Shown here one piece after another: positions 1 through 6,188 of a DNA stretch of 10,141 nt. Below the pieces are notes generated by a model. It was not told the origin of the DNA, did no database searches, and was given only the letters and a program-made list of their open reading frames with translations. A program made the position numbers and the translations under genes. The first letter of the stretch is position 1. The number at the start of each line of letters is the position of its first letter. The stretch spans positions 1 through 10,141 of the forward strand of contig PNNE01000107.1 of the NCBI GenBank assembly GCA_013824055.1. The letters are read 5' to 3'. The stretch is from Rhodobacter sp. (GTDB lineage Bacteria; Pseudomonadota; Alphaproteobacteria; Rhodobacterales; Rhodobacteraceae).

Positions 1-225
1 TGGGTTTCCCTCCATCATGGCGGCGGGGTCGGCATGGGGTTCAGCCAGCACGCGGGCGTGGTGATCCTGGCGGACGGGACGCCGGAGGCGGCGAAACGGC
101 TGGAAAGGGTGCTGTGGAACGACCCTGCCTCGGGGGTCTGGCGGCATGCCGACGCGGGCTACGAGACGGCCATCGCCTGCGCGAAAGAGCACGGGTTGCG
201 CCTGCCGGGCATCCTGGGGAACTGA
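1..225 (+). CDS. hutU: Urocanate hydratase, C-terminal end (5' truncated by window)
   Basis: Urocanase converts urocanate to 4-imidazolone-5-propionate with tightly bound NAD+ in the cytoplasm, the second step of histidine degradation. The reading frame is open from base 1 and ends at TGA 223-225, giving about 74 residues. Visible are the glycine-rich HHGGGVGMGFSQHAG stretch, then an ADGT turn, a RLERVLWNDPASGV stretch and RHADAGYE. These are strongly conserved near the C-terminus of urocanases and are hard to confuse with another family. The in-frame ATG at 34 lies inside the conserved block and is not a start. The rest of the gene, and probably other hut genes, lies to the left of the window. 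The downstream gene is convergent, with only 18 nt between the two stop codons. Confidence 0.93.
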   Translation, partial: WVSLHHGGGVGMGFSQHAGVVILADGTPEAAKRLERVLWNDPASGVWRHADAGYETAIACAKEHGLRLPGILGN

Positions 226-248
226 CAGCGCCGGGGCTTGCGGTCAGT
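221..248. terminator. Short inverted repeat spanning both convergent stop codons (possible bidirectional terminator)
   Basis: ACTGAC (221-226) and GTCAGT (243-248) are perfect inverse complements. Each arm contains the stop codon of one gene: hutU TGA at 223-225 and, on the minus strand, the YdeI-like TGA at 246-244. The loop of 16 nt is G+C rich. No T-tract follows on either strand, so intrinsic termination is only a guess. Confidence 0.25.
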
Positions 249-879
249 ATTCCGTCGCACCCTTTCCGAGCATGATCTTCGCGCGGCCCCTTGCGATCCG
301 CGCCTGCCGGGTTGCCGGGGTCCGAGTGCCGGTCAGATGCAGCGCCCAGCTTTTCTGACGGCCAGGCGTCAGGGCGGCAAAGGCTTCGGCCAGGGCGGGG
401 TCGGCGTCCAGCGCCTCGACCAGTTCCTCGGGCAGATCGATCTCGGTCGGGGTCTTCGGGGGCAGGATGCCCTGTTCGGCGTAGCCCATCGCCTCGGCCA
501 GGTAGGCGCGGATCACGGGCTCCAGCGCGGCGGGGGTGGCGGGGTCGGTGAAGCGGAAGCAGTCGGGATGCGTCGTGTTCGGGCCCTGCTTTGCCAGCAC
601 GCCGTGAGGGTCCTGCATCAGGGCGGCGTTGAAGAAGCTCAACCGGTAATCCGCCCGGAAAGCGCCAAGGATCGCGATGTTGCGCCCGGCGTGCATGTAG
701 CAGGGGTGGCCCCATTTCGCCGTCTCGGTCAGGCCAGCCGCAAGCGCGATGCGGCGCAGCGTCAGCAGCCCCGCTCGCCAGACCCGGGTGGAGCATTCCG
801 GCGTGGCGAAGCGGTCGCAGCGGCCGCAGCCGTCGGCAAAGTAGGCGTCAGGATCGGTGATCATCGAAAGGTCGGGCAT
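244..879 (-). CDS. DUF1801/YdeI-type (OmpD-associated family) protein
   Basis: A 211-aa soluble protein of unknown biochemical role. The N-terminal half (about 1-110) has the DUF1801-like pattern: TDPDAYF, a CGRCDRFATPECSTRVW segment, then ETAKWGHPCYMHAGRNIAILGAF. The C-terminal part (about 145-211) has EIDLPEELVEALDADP, AFAALTPGRQKSW and RIARGRAKI, typical of the YdeI/OmpD-associated (bacteriocin-protection-like) region. Length fits the two-part family. A GTG at 885 is also in frame. I prefer ATG 879 because AGAGG lies 5 nt before it on the minus strand and the GTG would fall within that spacer. There are two cysteines in CGRC (residues 18-21). No signal peptide or membrane segment is visible. 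It is convergent with hutU and probably monocistronic. The family assignment is good; function is not known to me. Confidence 0.85.
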   Translation of the reverse strand: MPDLSMITDPDAYFADGCGRCDRFATPECSTRVWRAGLLTLRRIALAAGLTETAKWGHPCYMHAGRNIAILGAFRADYRLSFFNAALMQDPHGVLAKQGPNTTHPDCFRFTDPATPAALEPVIRAYLAEAMGYAEQGILPPKTPTEIDLPEELVEALDADPALAEAFAALTPGRQKSWALHLTGTRTPATRQARIARGRAKIMLGKGATEY

Positions 880-1130
880 CGGCACCTCTGGGCTGCCAGT
901 GTCGGTCTTTCGTCGCTGCGGTTCAAGACTGGCGGCCGGCCGAAGGCTTTGCCCGCCGTTCCTGCCACTCTGGGCTGAACAACCACAGCGATTGTCGCGG
1001 ATCGTCGCCTGTCAGGCCGCAGTCCACCGTTCGGCCACAATCTTTCCGGGAAAACACCTTGGATCGGCCATCGGGCACACAACTTCCGGATGAGTAATTG
1101 CTTAACGAAACCGCAAACGGGAGAAGCACG
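880..1130. other. Intergenic stretch, no gene seen
   Basis: This 251-bp stretch separates the YdeI-like gene (leftward) from the small rightward gene at 1131, so promoters for both should lie here. Base composition drops around 1045-1125 (AAAACACC, AACTTCC, TGAGTAATTGCTTAACG), as expected of a promoter region. I could not find a convincing -35/-10 pair with a 16-18 nt spacer, so no site is called. Open frames crossing it on the minus strand have no ribosome-binding site or recognisable protein pattern. Confidence 0.4.
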
Positions 1131-1286
1131 ATGACCGGATTGAATGCAATGCTGGGCTGGTACCTCCGGGCGATGCGCCGCGAGGACCCGATGCTGCGGC
1201 GGATCAGCATGCTGAAAGGCTGCGGCGCAGAGCGCCCGGTGACGGCAGTGCCGGTGTTCTTCGTGCGCAAGACCAGCCTGAGCTGA
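1131..1286 (+). CDS. Small hypothetical protein, 51 aa
   Basis: ATG 1131 is preceded by GGGAG with a 7-nt spacer, a near-ideal ribosome-binding site, and an A+T-richer leader lies just upstream. The product is basic, starting MTGLNAMLGWYLRAMRRED and containing LRRISMLKGCGAERPV, and ends VFFVRKTSLS. It has one cysteine, several Arg/Lys clusters and no clear membrane segment or known motif. An upstream TTG at 1098 is in frame but has no ribosome-binding site. The gene stands alone and is followed 6 nt after its stop by a large inverted repeat that could end its transcript. I do not recognise a family. It is believable because of the ribosome-binding site and the terminator-like context, but its shortness leaves chance as a real alternative. 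Confidence 0.45.
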   Translation: MTGLNAMLGWYLRAMRREDPMLRRISMLKGCGAERPVTAVPVFFVRKTSLS

Positions 1287-1292
1287 CGCGGC

Positions 1293-1369
1293 GCGCAGCG
1301 ACCCAGGGCGGTGCTGGGGGGCAAGCCCCCCTATCTCCGGGCGGGAAAAGGCGACGCCCTGGGCTGCGC
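1293..1369. repeat. 77-nt two-level inverted repeat, possible bidirectional terminator or extragenic repeat
   Basis: Outer arms: GCGCAGC + GAC bulge + CCAGGGCG (1293-1310) pair with CGCCCTGG + GCTGCGC (1355-1369), giving 15 perfect base pairs with a 3-nt bulge. Inside is a separate hairpin, GGGGGG-CAAG-CCCCCC (1316-1331). The element starts 6 nt after the stop of the 51-aa gene and ends 26 nt before the last base of the leftward PHP gene, so transcripts from both sides could fold it. There is no T-tract after either arm. The fold is directly visible; the function (termination, RNA 3'-end protection, or a dispersed extragenic repeat) is inferred. Confidence 0.5.
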
Positions 1370-1376
1370 TCCGGTC

Positions 1377-1404
1377 GCGGTTCACCGGATGCGGTTCAGC
1401 GGAT
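1377..1404. repeat. 14-bp tandem duplication over the 3' end of the PHP gene
   Basis: GCGGTTCACCGGAT (1377-1390) is followed directly by GCGGTTCAGCGGAT (1391-1404), with one mismatch in 14. The PHP stop codon lies in the second copy. The first copy carries a second TGA that is out of frame (14 is not a multiple of 3). It probably arose by slippage and has no evident function. Confidence 0.6.
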
Positions 1405-2346
1405 GTGGGGGGTCTTGCCCGCCTCGCGCCAGATCGGGTTTGACCAGGCGCGTTTGCCGGCCGCGTCGATGACCGAGATGCGGACCCAGGGGCTGCCAGT
1501 GAGCCGCTCCAGCGGAACCTCGGCACGGGTCATGGAATGGCCGTGGACACTGCTTGCGCCAGTGCCCCGGCCCAGGGCCACCACCGAGATGGCGGCAGAG
1601 CATTCGACATGGGCCGTGTCGCCCTCGATCCGGACATCATGGATCTGCGGGCCCTGGCTGGCATAGAAATCGCCGCGTTTCAGGGCGGCAAGCAGTGCGT
1701 CGGGCGTGTTTTCGGTGGCTTTCACCATGACCCAACCGCCGAAATGATCCGGTTCGTGGAAATGCGAGTCGTCGGTGGCGATCAGGGTCAGGCGGCGTCC
1801 TTCGGTCAGAAGAAGGTCGGCGATCCCGGCCCCGTCGGGGCGGTCGCAGCCGGTGCCGCAGCCGTGGTTGTAGATCTCGATCGCATGGGCGGCCTCTATC
1901 GTGCGGGCGTCGGCGAGGGTGAGGCCGGACCATTGCGGATGGGCGATGGCGACGAAGGCCCCGGCGGCGGCGGCACGGGCGGCGATCTGGGGTCCGGTCT
2001 CTTGCCCCGGTTCGGCGCTGAACCCGGTCGTCGTGGGGCGCGCGAAGTCGTCGGGCAGGCCGACGGCAAGGATGTGCCACAGCTCGCCGTTGGATTGCGC
2101 GCCAGAGTGCAGTTCGGCCCCGATCAGCGTGGTGAAGTCCGCGTCGCGGCAGGGGCGCGTGTCGGTCATCGGATAGCCGTAGATGCCGATGAAATGGTCG
2201 GTGATCGCCAGGAAATCATAGCCCTCGGCCTTGTAGCGGCGGCAGACTTCCTCGGCGGGCAGGACGCCGTCCGAGTTGGTGCAATGGCTGTGCAGGTTGC
2301 CGCGCCAGAAGCGGCCGGGGGCGGTGAAGGCAGAGGGGCGGAGCAT
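1396..2346 (-). CDS. PHP-domain metal-dependent phosphoesterase/hydrolase (CehA/McbA-like)
   Basis: A 316-aa cytoplasmic metallohydrolase of the PHP (polymerase and histidinol phosphatase) fold; the substrate is unknown. Metal-binding motifs appear in order: H19-S-H21 with D26 (NLHSHCTNSDG), T49-D50-H51, E78 in IGAEL, H91 in LWHILA, H136 in IAHPQWSG, and D193/H195 in ATDDSH. All the PHP motifs are therefore present. The last 90 or so residues form a separate beta-rich region, as in CehA/McbA-type members. A Cys pair in NHGCGTGCD (163 and 167) is unusual to my eye. ATG 2346 is preceded by GGAAGGA with a 5-nt spacer. The gene is divergent from an ArsR-type regulator, which makes it a candidate target. 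A phosphodiesterase, phosphatase or ester/amide hydrolase activity is possible. There is no signal peptide. Confidence 0.88.
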   Translation of the reverse strand: MLRPSAFTAPGRFWRGNLHSHCTNSDGVLPAEEVCRRYKAEGYDFLAITDHFIGIYGYPMTDTRPCRDADFTTLIGAELHSGAQSNGELWHILAVGLPDDFARPTTTGFSAEPGQETGPQIAARAAAAGAFVAIAHPQWSGLTLADARTIEAAHAIEIYNHGCGTGCDRPDGAGIADLLLTEGRRLTLIATDDSHFHEPDHFGGWVMVKATENTPDALLAALKRGDFYASQGPQIHDVRIEGDTAHVECSAAISVVALGRGTGASSVHGHSMTRAEVPLERLTGSPWVRISVIDAAGKRAWSNPIWREAGKTPHIR

Positions 2347-2469
2347 GGCGGTCCTTCCAGGGGGGTGTCGGCGGAACCTTGCCCGCAGCCGCGAAACGGA
2401 GCAAGGGACAGTCGTGGCCGACAGGCGCGCATGGTACCTTCTGCAATGTCCGGTTGGATGAGGGTTGGC
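2347..2469. promoter_or_regulatory. Divergent PHP/arsR intergenic region with nested inverted repeats
   Basis: The 123 bp between the divergent start codons must hold both promoters. Two perfect inverted repeats are nested here: TGTCGGC (2366-2372) with GCCGACA (2417-2423), and inside them CCTTGC (2377-2382) with GCAAGG (2401-2406). Either could be an operator or an RNA leader fold. I see no ATTC-N8-GAAT motif of the BigR/SqrR type and no convincing -35/-10 boxes, so autoregulation by the neighbouring ArsR protein is inferred only from position. Confidence 0.35.
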
Positions 2470-2832
2470 ATGTCTTTGGATCGTTTCCCGTCAGGCGGGT
2501 CTGCAGTCGGGGTCGATAGGCCCGCGCCGCAAGAGCTTGCGGGGCGGATGGCTGCGAACGCTCCGGCGGCGGCGGCCTTCCTGAAGGCGCTGAGCCATGA
2601 GGGGCGGCTGATGATCCTGTGCCATCTGGCCGGGGGCGAGAAGTCGGTGACCGAGCTGGAGGATCTGTTGGGGCAGCGCCAGGCAGCGGTCAGCCAGCAG
2701 CTGGCGCGGCTGCGGCTGGAGGGGCTGGTCTCGACCCGCCGCGACGGCAAGGCGATCTACTACGCCCTGCGGGATGGCCGCGTGCTGGCGCTGTTGCGGC
2801 TTTTGCCCGAGCTGTTCGCCAGGGCGGCCTGA
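2470..2832 (+). CDS. ArsR/SmtB-family transcriptional repressor
   Basis: A 120-aa winged-helix DNA-binding protein. After a non-conserved N-terminus (1-30), residues 37-53 read FLKALSHEGRLMILCHL, the classic ArsR first helices. They are followed by SVTELEDLLG (59-68), the recognition helix region QAAVSQQLARLRLEGLV (71-87) and the wing RRDGKAIYYALRDG (90-103). The closest pattern I know is the thiol-sensing BigR/SqrR subgroup, which also has Cys in RLMILCHL. Here C51 is the only cysteine, and the C-terminal position where those sensors carry a second Cys reads ELFARAA. A two-cysteine redox switch is therefore not possible within one subunit. The start at ATG 2470 is chosen for AGGG 5 nt upstream; in-frame ATGs at 2446 and 2458 lack this. 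It is divergent from the PHP gene and convergent with the SDR gene. Confidence 0.9.
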   Translation: MSLDRFPSGGSAVGVDRPAPQELAGRMAANAPAAAAFLKALSHEGRLMILCHLAGGEKSVTELEDLLGQRQAAVSQQLARLRLEGLVSTRRDGKAIYYALRDGRVLALLRLLPELFARAA

Positions 2833-2893
2833 ACGGCGGCTCCTCGTGCGACTTCGTCTTCTCGTCGCGGGACCGCGCCCGGCACGTCAGGCT

Positions 2894-2911
2894 GCGCGGG
2901 ACTAGCCGCGC
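2894..2911. terminator. Weak hairpin at the arsR/SDR convergent junction
   Basis: GCGCGG (2894-2899) and CCGCGC (2906-2911) form a perfect 6-bp stem around a 6-nt loop that contains the SDR stop codon (2904-2902). There is no T-tract. It is the only hairpin I see in the 69-nt gap between the two converging genes. Confidence 0.22.
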
Positions 2912-3624
2912 CCGATATAGGGCATGTCGCGGGCCATGATCGTCACGAAGGGCGTGTTGACCTCCAGCGGCAGGCTGGCCATGTGCAGGACCATTCGCGC
3001 GACGTGATCCACGTCCATCACCGGCTCGGGACGGATGTCGCCGCTGGCCTGCGGCACGCCTTCGGTGAACTTGGCGGCCATGTCGGTCAGGGCATTGCCG
3101 ATGTCGATCTGCGCGCAGGCGATGTCGAAGGCGCGACCGTCGAGGCCGAGGGTCCGGGTCAGGCCGGTGACGGCATGTTTCGACATGGTGTAGGGCGCGC
3201 TGCCGGGGCGCGGGACATGGGCCGAGATCGAGCCGTTGTTGATGATGCGCCCGCCGCGGGGGCTTTGGCGGCGCATGAGGCCAAAGGCGGCGCGGGCGCA
3301 AAGGAACATGCCGGTGATGTTGGTGCGGCTGACCTCGAGCCAGCTTTCCACCGGGATTTCGTCGATCGGCGCGGCGGGGGCCGAGATGCCGGCGTTGTTG
3401 AACAGCACATCAAGGCGGGGCAGCCCGGCGAAGGCGGCGTCGACTTCGGCAGGGTCGCCCACGTCGGCGGTCAGGATGCGGGCGGGTTGGCCCTGGGCGG
3501 TCTGCTCCAGCGTCTCGCGGCGGCGGCCAAGCAGCGTGACCTCCCAGCCTTCGGACAGGAACAGGCGCGCGGTGGCGCGGCCGATGCCGGCGCCTGCGCC
3601 GGTGACAAGGATGGAACGGGTCAT
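2902..3624 (-). CDS. Short-chain dehydrogenase/reductase (SDR), classical type
   Basis: A 240-aa NAD(P)-dependent oxidoreductase, probably cytoplasmic; the substrate is unknown. The classical SDR layout is complete: TGAGAGIG cofactor loop (8-15), a strand ending LLGRRRE (31-37) whose arginines favour NADP(H), D54 after the third strand (LTADVGD), NNAG (76-79), N102 in RTNITG, catalytic S132 in NNGSIS, and Y145/K149 in YTMSKHA. The 13-residue S-Y spacing is normal. Length fits the 240-250 aa family norm. ATG 3624 overlaps the stop of the preceding glycosyltransferase as ATGA and has AGGAG 6 nt upstream, so the two are translationally coupled and very likely act in one process, perhaps making or modifying a sugar or polyol. 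It is the last gene of the long minus-strand series. Confidence 0.92.
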   Translation of the reverse strand: MTRSILVTGAGAGIGRATARLFLSEGWEVTLLGRRRETLEQTAQGQPARILTADVGDPAEVDAAFAGLPRLDVLFNNAGISAPAAPIDEIPVESWLEVSRTNITGMFLCARAAFGLMRRQSPRGGRIINNGSISAHVPRPGSAPYTMSKHAVTGLTRTLGLDGRAFDIACAQIDIGNALTDMAAKFTEGVPQASGDIRPEPVMDVDHVARMVLHMASLPLEVNTPFVTIMARDMPYIGRG

Positions 3625-5303
3625 GCAAGCTCCTGCAGGTAGCCGTATTTGAGCAGCCAGAGCGACACGCGCGCCACGACCGGGGCCGAGGTGCCGGTGG
3701 CGGCGGCGATCTCGGCCTCGGTCGCGCCCTGCGGTCCGGCTGCGGCGAAGGCGGCCAGGATGGCCTCGATCCGCGCCGGGTCCTCGATCAGGCGGCGGCG
3801 GGCGGCGTGGTTGCGCAGGGCGAAAAGTTCGCCCGGGGCCGGGAGCGGGCCGGGCGTCGCGGCAAGGCGGCGGCCTGCGGCGGCGAAGGCGGTGGGATAG
3901 GCGGCGAACATCTCGTCCACCGCCGGGCCGACCGGGATCAGACCGGGCGGAGCCGGTGCGAGCCCGGGGCCGCCCCGGGCCCGGGCATGGGCAAGCATCG
4001 CCGCCTGTTCCCCCCACAGCGCCTGCATCTGCGGGATCACCGCCGACCAGTCGTAAAGGCTGCGCGCCCGCGCCTGGCCCGCCGCCCCCATCCGGGCCCG
4101 CAGGTCGGGATCAAGCGCCAGCGTCACCAGCGCCCCGGTCAGCGCGCGCAGGTCGAGCGGCGTCAGCGCCGAGACCTGGGCAAGATACTGGACATAGCTG
4201 TCGGTTCCGCCAAGGTGGCGCTGGCTGATGTAGGTGGACAGGCCCGGACGCGGCAACTCGCTGCGGATGCGAAAGCCCGCATCGGGCGTCACCGTGTCCT
4301 TCATCCCGTCCCAGTCCGAGACGATCACCGGCAGGCCCGCCGCCATCGCCTCGATCGGCGCCAGGCCGAAGGTTTCCTGCAGGTTGTCGATGGGAAAGAC
4401 GAAGATGTCCCCGCCCGAGAGGGTGGCCTTGCGGTCGTCGGCGCTGGCGCCGTCCAGCAGATGATAGCCGCAGGAGGGTATCAGGCGGGCGGCGGCCTGG
4501 GCGAAGATCGCCTCCCAGCCGGGTTCCTTGAACTGGCCGCAAAGGACAAGGTGCAGCTTGCCCCCACCCTGGCCCGCCACCTCGGCCGCCGCGGCCTCCA
4601 GCGCCAGGAACAGCGGCAGGGGGTCGAACTTCTCGTCCGGCGTGAGCCGGGCGATGGTCACGGCCAGGATGTCGCGCGGCCCGGCGCCGATGCGATCGCG
4701 CAAGGCCTGCCCGAGGGCCGGGTCAGGCTGGAAGTCGGCGCAGGTGATGCCAAGGGGGATCACCGGCAGCAAGGGGCGCGCGGGAAGCGGTGCGCCGGGA
4801 TAGCGCTGGGTCAGGTGGACCTCGGCCAGCTCCATCAGCCGGCGAAGCGAGGACTGGACCGCGCGCGACGTGCAGATCACCGCGTCCCAGGGCATCTGGG
4901 GGGCCGAGCGCAGGTCGAAGACAGTCTGCATCACGGCGCGGGTGGCCGTCGTGTGGGTGATGCCGCACAGGGCCCAGGCGGCAGCCCCGTGCGGGGCGCG
5001 CCGCCAGCATTCCACCGTCGGGATCGGCGCGGGGTAGGAGACCACCTCGACCGGCGTCAGGGCGGCGGGCGCGTCGAGCCGCACTGCGCGCAGGGGCCGC
5101 GTCACGCCCTGCTCGGCAGCGATGCGGGCGAAGGCGGCATGGTCGGCCTGGGCATGGGCGAGGGACACGAACTCGGCCACGTCGGCATGGGCGAAAAAGC
5201 CGCGCAGGAAGCTTTCGCCGGCGACGCGGCGGCCGTTGATGCCTTTTGCCTTCGGGTCATAGCCGTCCGACGAGAACCAGATGGCGGCATTGGTGGCGGG
5301 CAT
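3621..5303 (-). CDS. GT4-type glycosyltransferase with extra C-terminal helical/winged-helix domain
   Basis: A 560-aa retaining GT-B glycosyltransferase, probably cytoplasmic; donor and acceptor are unknown. The N-terminal half holds KGINGRRVAGESF (20-32) and an ITHTT segment. A PLGI motif (183-186) leads into the second Rossmann domain with the R219/K225 pair (ARLTPDEKF) and the GT4 EX7E motif ETFGLAPIE (E310, E318). Then comes a variable linker, a Pro-rich stretch (about 443-460) and a C-terminal region of about 60 residues (490-560). This ends in a helix-turn-helix-like pattern, TEAEIAAATGTSAPVVARVSL, then WLLKYGYL. The ATG at 5333 is in frame but has no ribosome-binding site. ATG 5303 has AGGA 10 nt upstream and begins just before the first conserved strand, so it is preferred. 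The stop overlaps the SDR start (ATGA). Its 63-nt distance from sitD, on the same strand, suggests cotranscription. Confidence 0.87.
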   Translation of the reverse strand: MPATNAAIWFSSDGYDPKAKGINGRRVAGESFLRGFFAHADVAEFVSLAHAQADHAAFARIAAEQGVTRPLRAVRLDAPAALTPVEVVSYPAPIPTVECWRRAPHGAAAWALCGITHTTATRAVMQTVFDLRSAPQMPWDAVICTSRAVQSSLRRLMELAEVHLTQRYPGAPLPARPLLPVIPLGITCADFQPDPALGQALRDRIGAGPRDILAVTIARLTPDEKFDPLPLFLALEAAAAEVAGQGGGKLHLVLCGQFKEPGWEAIFAQAAARLIPSCGYHLLDGASADDRKATLSGGDIFVFPIDNLQETFGLAPIEAMAAGLPVIVSDWDGMKDTVTPDAGFRIRSELPRPGLSTYISQRHLGGTDSYVQYLAQVSALTPLDLRALTGALVTLALDPDLRARMGAAGQARARSLYDWSAVIPQMQALWGEQAAMLAHARARGGPGLAPAPPGLIPVGPAVDEMFAAYPTAFAAAGRRLAATPGPLPAPGELFALRNHAARRRLIEDPARIEAILAAFAAAGPQGATEAEIAAATGTSAPVVARVSLWLLKYGYLQELA

Positions 5304-5366
5304 GCGGGCGTTTTCCTGAACCGTCGCAATCATGGGTAGAGGCTGGGCCGGGGTCCCGCAAGGGGA

Positions 5367-6188
5367 TCAGGCGGTGCGGGTCAGGATCACGCGGCGCAAG
5401 AAGGCCATGAGGAACATCGCGGTCAGGATCAGGATGATCGTCGGGGCCGGGGCCGCGTCCAGATGGAAGCTGGCATAGACCCCGGCGATCATGGCGACAA
5501 GGCAGACCAGGGTCGCGGCGATCAGCATGGCGCCAAAACTGCGGGTGATGAGGAAGGCGATGGCTCCGGGCGCGATCAGCAGGCCGATGGCAAGGATAAG
5601 GCCGACCGAGGACAGCGTGGCGACGATGGTCAGCGACAGGATGGAGAGCAGGCCGTAATGGAGAAGCTTGACCGGCAGGCCCGAGACCTGGGCCTGGGCC
5701 GGGTCGAAGGCGTGCAGCATCAGGTCGCGCCATTTCAGGCCCAGGACCAGAGTGACAGGTGCCGCGATCAGCGCAGAGGTCAGAAGATCCGCGCCCCCGA
5801 CCCCCAGCATGTTGCCAAAGAGGATGTGGTCAAGGTGGACATCCGACGGGTAGGCCGTGTGCAGCACGATGCCAAGGGCGAACATGGCGGAAAAGACCAC
5901 CCCCATCAGCGTGTCGCGCTTGATCCGGCTGTTGTCGGCCAGCCAGCCGGTCAGCAGCGACGAGCCCAGCCCGGCGATGAAGGCCCCCAGAAGCAGCGGC
6001 AGGCCCGCCATGTAGGCCAGCACGATGCCGGGCAGGACGGCATGGCTGACCGCATCGCCCATCAGGGCCCAGCCCTTCAGCACCAGAAAGCAGGACAGAA
6101 GCGCGGTGGGCGGCGCCACGATCAGCACGATCAGGAACGCGTTCTGCATGAACGGGAACTGGAAGGGCTGGATCAGGCTCTCGATCAT
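5367..6188 (-). CDS. sitD: Mn/Fe (or Zn) ABC importer permease, second subunit (SitD/YfeD class)
   Basis: A 273-aa inner-membrane permease of the ABC-3 family (SitD/MntC/ZnuB type), predominantly hydrophobic with about 8 membrane segments. The family signature GDAVSHAVLPG is at 44-54, after LVLKGWALM. NRIKRDTLMGVVF-like residues (86-99), HILFGNMLG (121-129) and the cytoplasmic FDPAQAQVSGL (161-171), the likely coupling region for the ATPase, follow. The last segment runs APAPTIILILTAMFLMAFL. ATG 6188 overlaps the TGA of sitC (ATGA), with AGGG 7 nt upstream, so the two permease subunits are translationally coupled, as expected of a heterodimer. The name rests on operon content and similarity to SitABCD/YfeABCD. 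The exact metal cannot be read from the permease. Confidence 0.9.
   Translation of the reverse strand: MIESLIQPFQFPFMQNAFLIVLIVAPPTALLSCFLVLKGWALMGDAVSHAVLPGIVLAYMAGLPLLLGAFIAGLGSSLLTGWLADNSRIKRDTLMGVVFSAMFALGIVLHTAYPSDVHLDHILFGNMLGVGGADLLTSALIAAPVTLVLGLKWRDLMLHAFDPAQAQVSGLPVKLLHYGLLSILSLTIVATLSSVGLILAIGLLIAPGAIAFLITRSFGAMLIAATLVCLVAMIAGVYASFHLDAAPAPTIILILTAMFLMAFLRRVILTRTA

Noticed and set aside
861..1526. Minus-strand frames over the 880-1395 intergenic region (also 923-1324)
   Set aside because: No ribosome-binding site, low-complexity Arg/Ala/Pro composition; they cross the inverted repeat and overlap the PHP or YdeI-like genes.
1537..2469. Long plus-strand frame that would extend the ArsR protein N-terminus by over 300 residues
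   Set aside because: It runs antisense to the well-supported PHP gene, has Gly/Ala/Arg-rich shadow composition and no family pattern; a good ribosome-binding site exists at 2470.
3807..5339. 510-codon plus-strand open frame opposite the glycosyltransferase
   Set aside because: High-G+C antisense shadow rich in Arg, Gly, Gln and His, with no recognisable motif or suitable start; the opposite strand encodes a complete GT4 enzyme.
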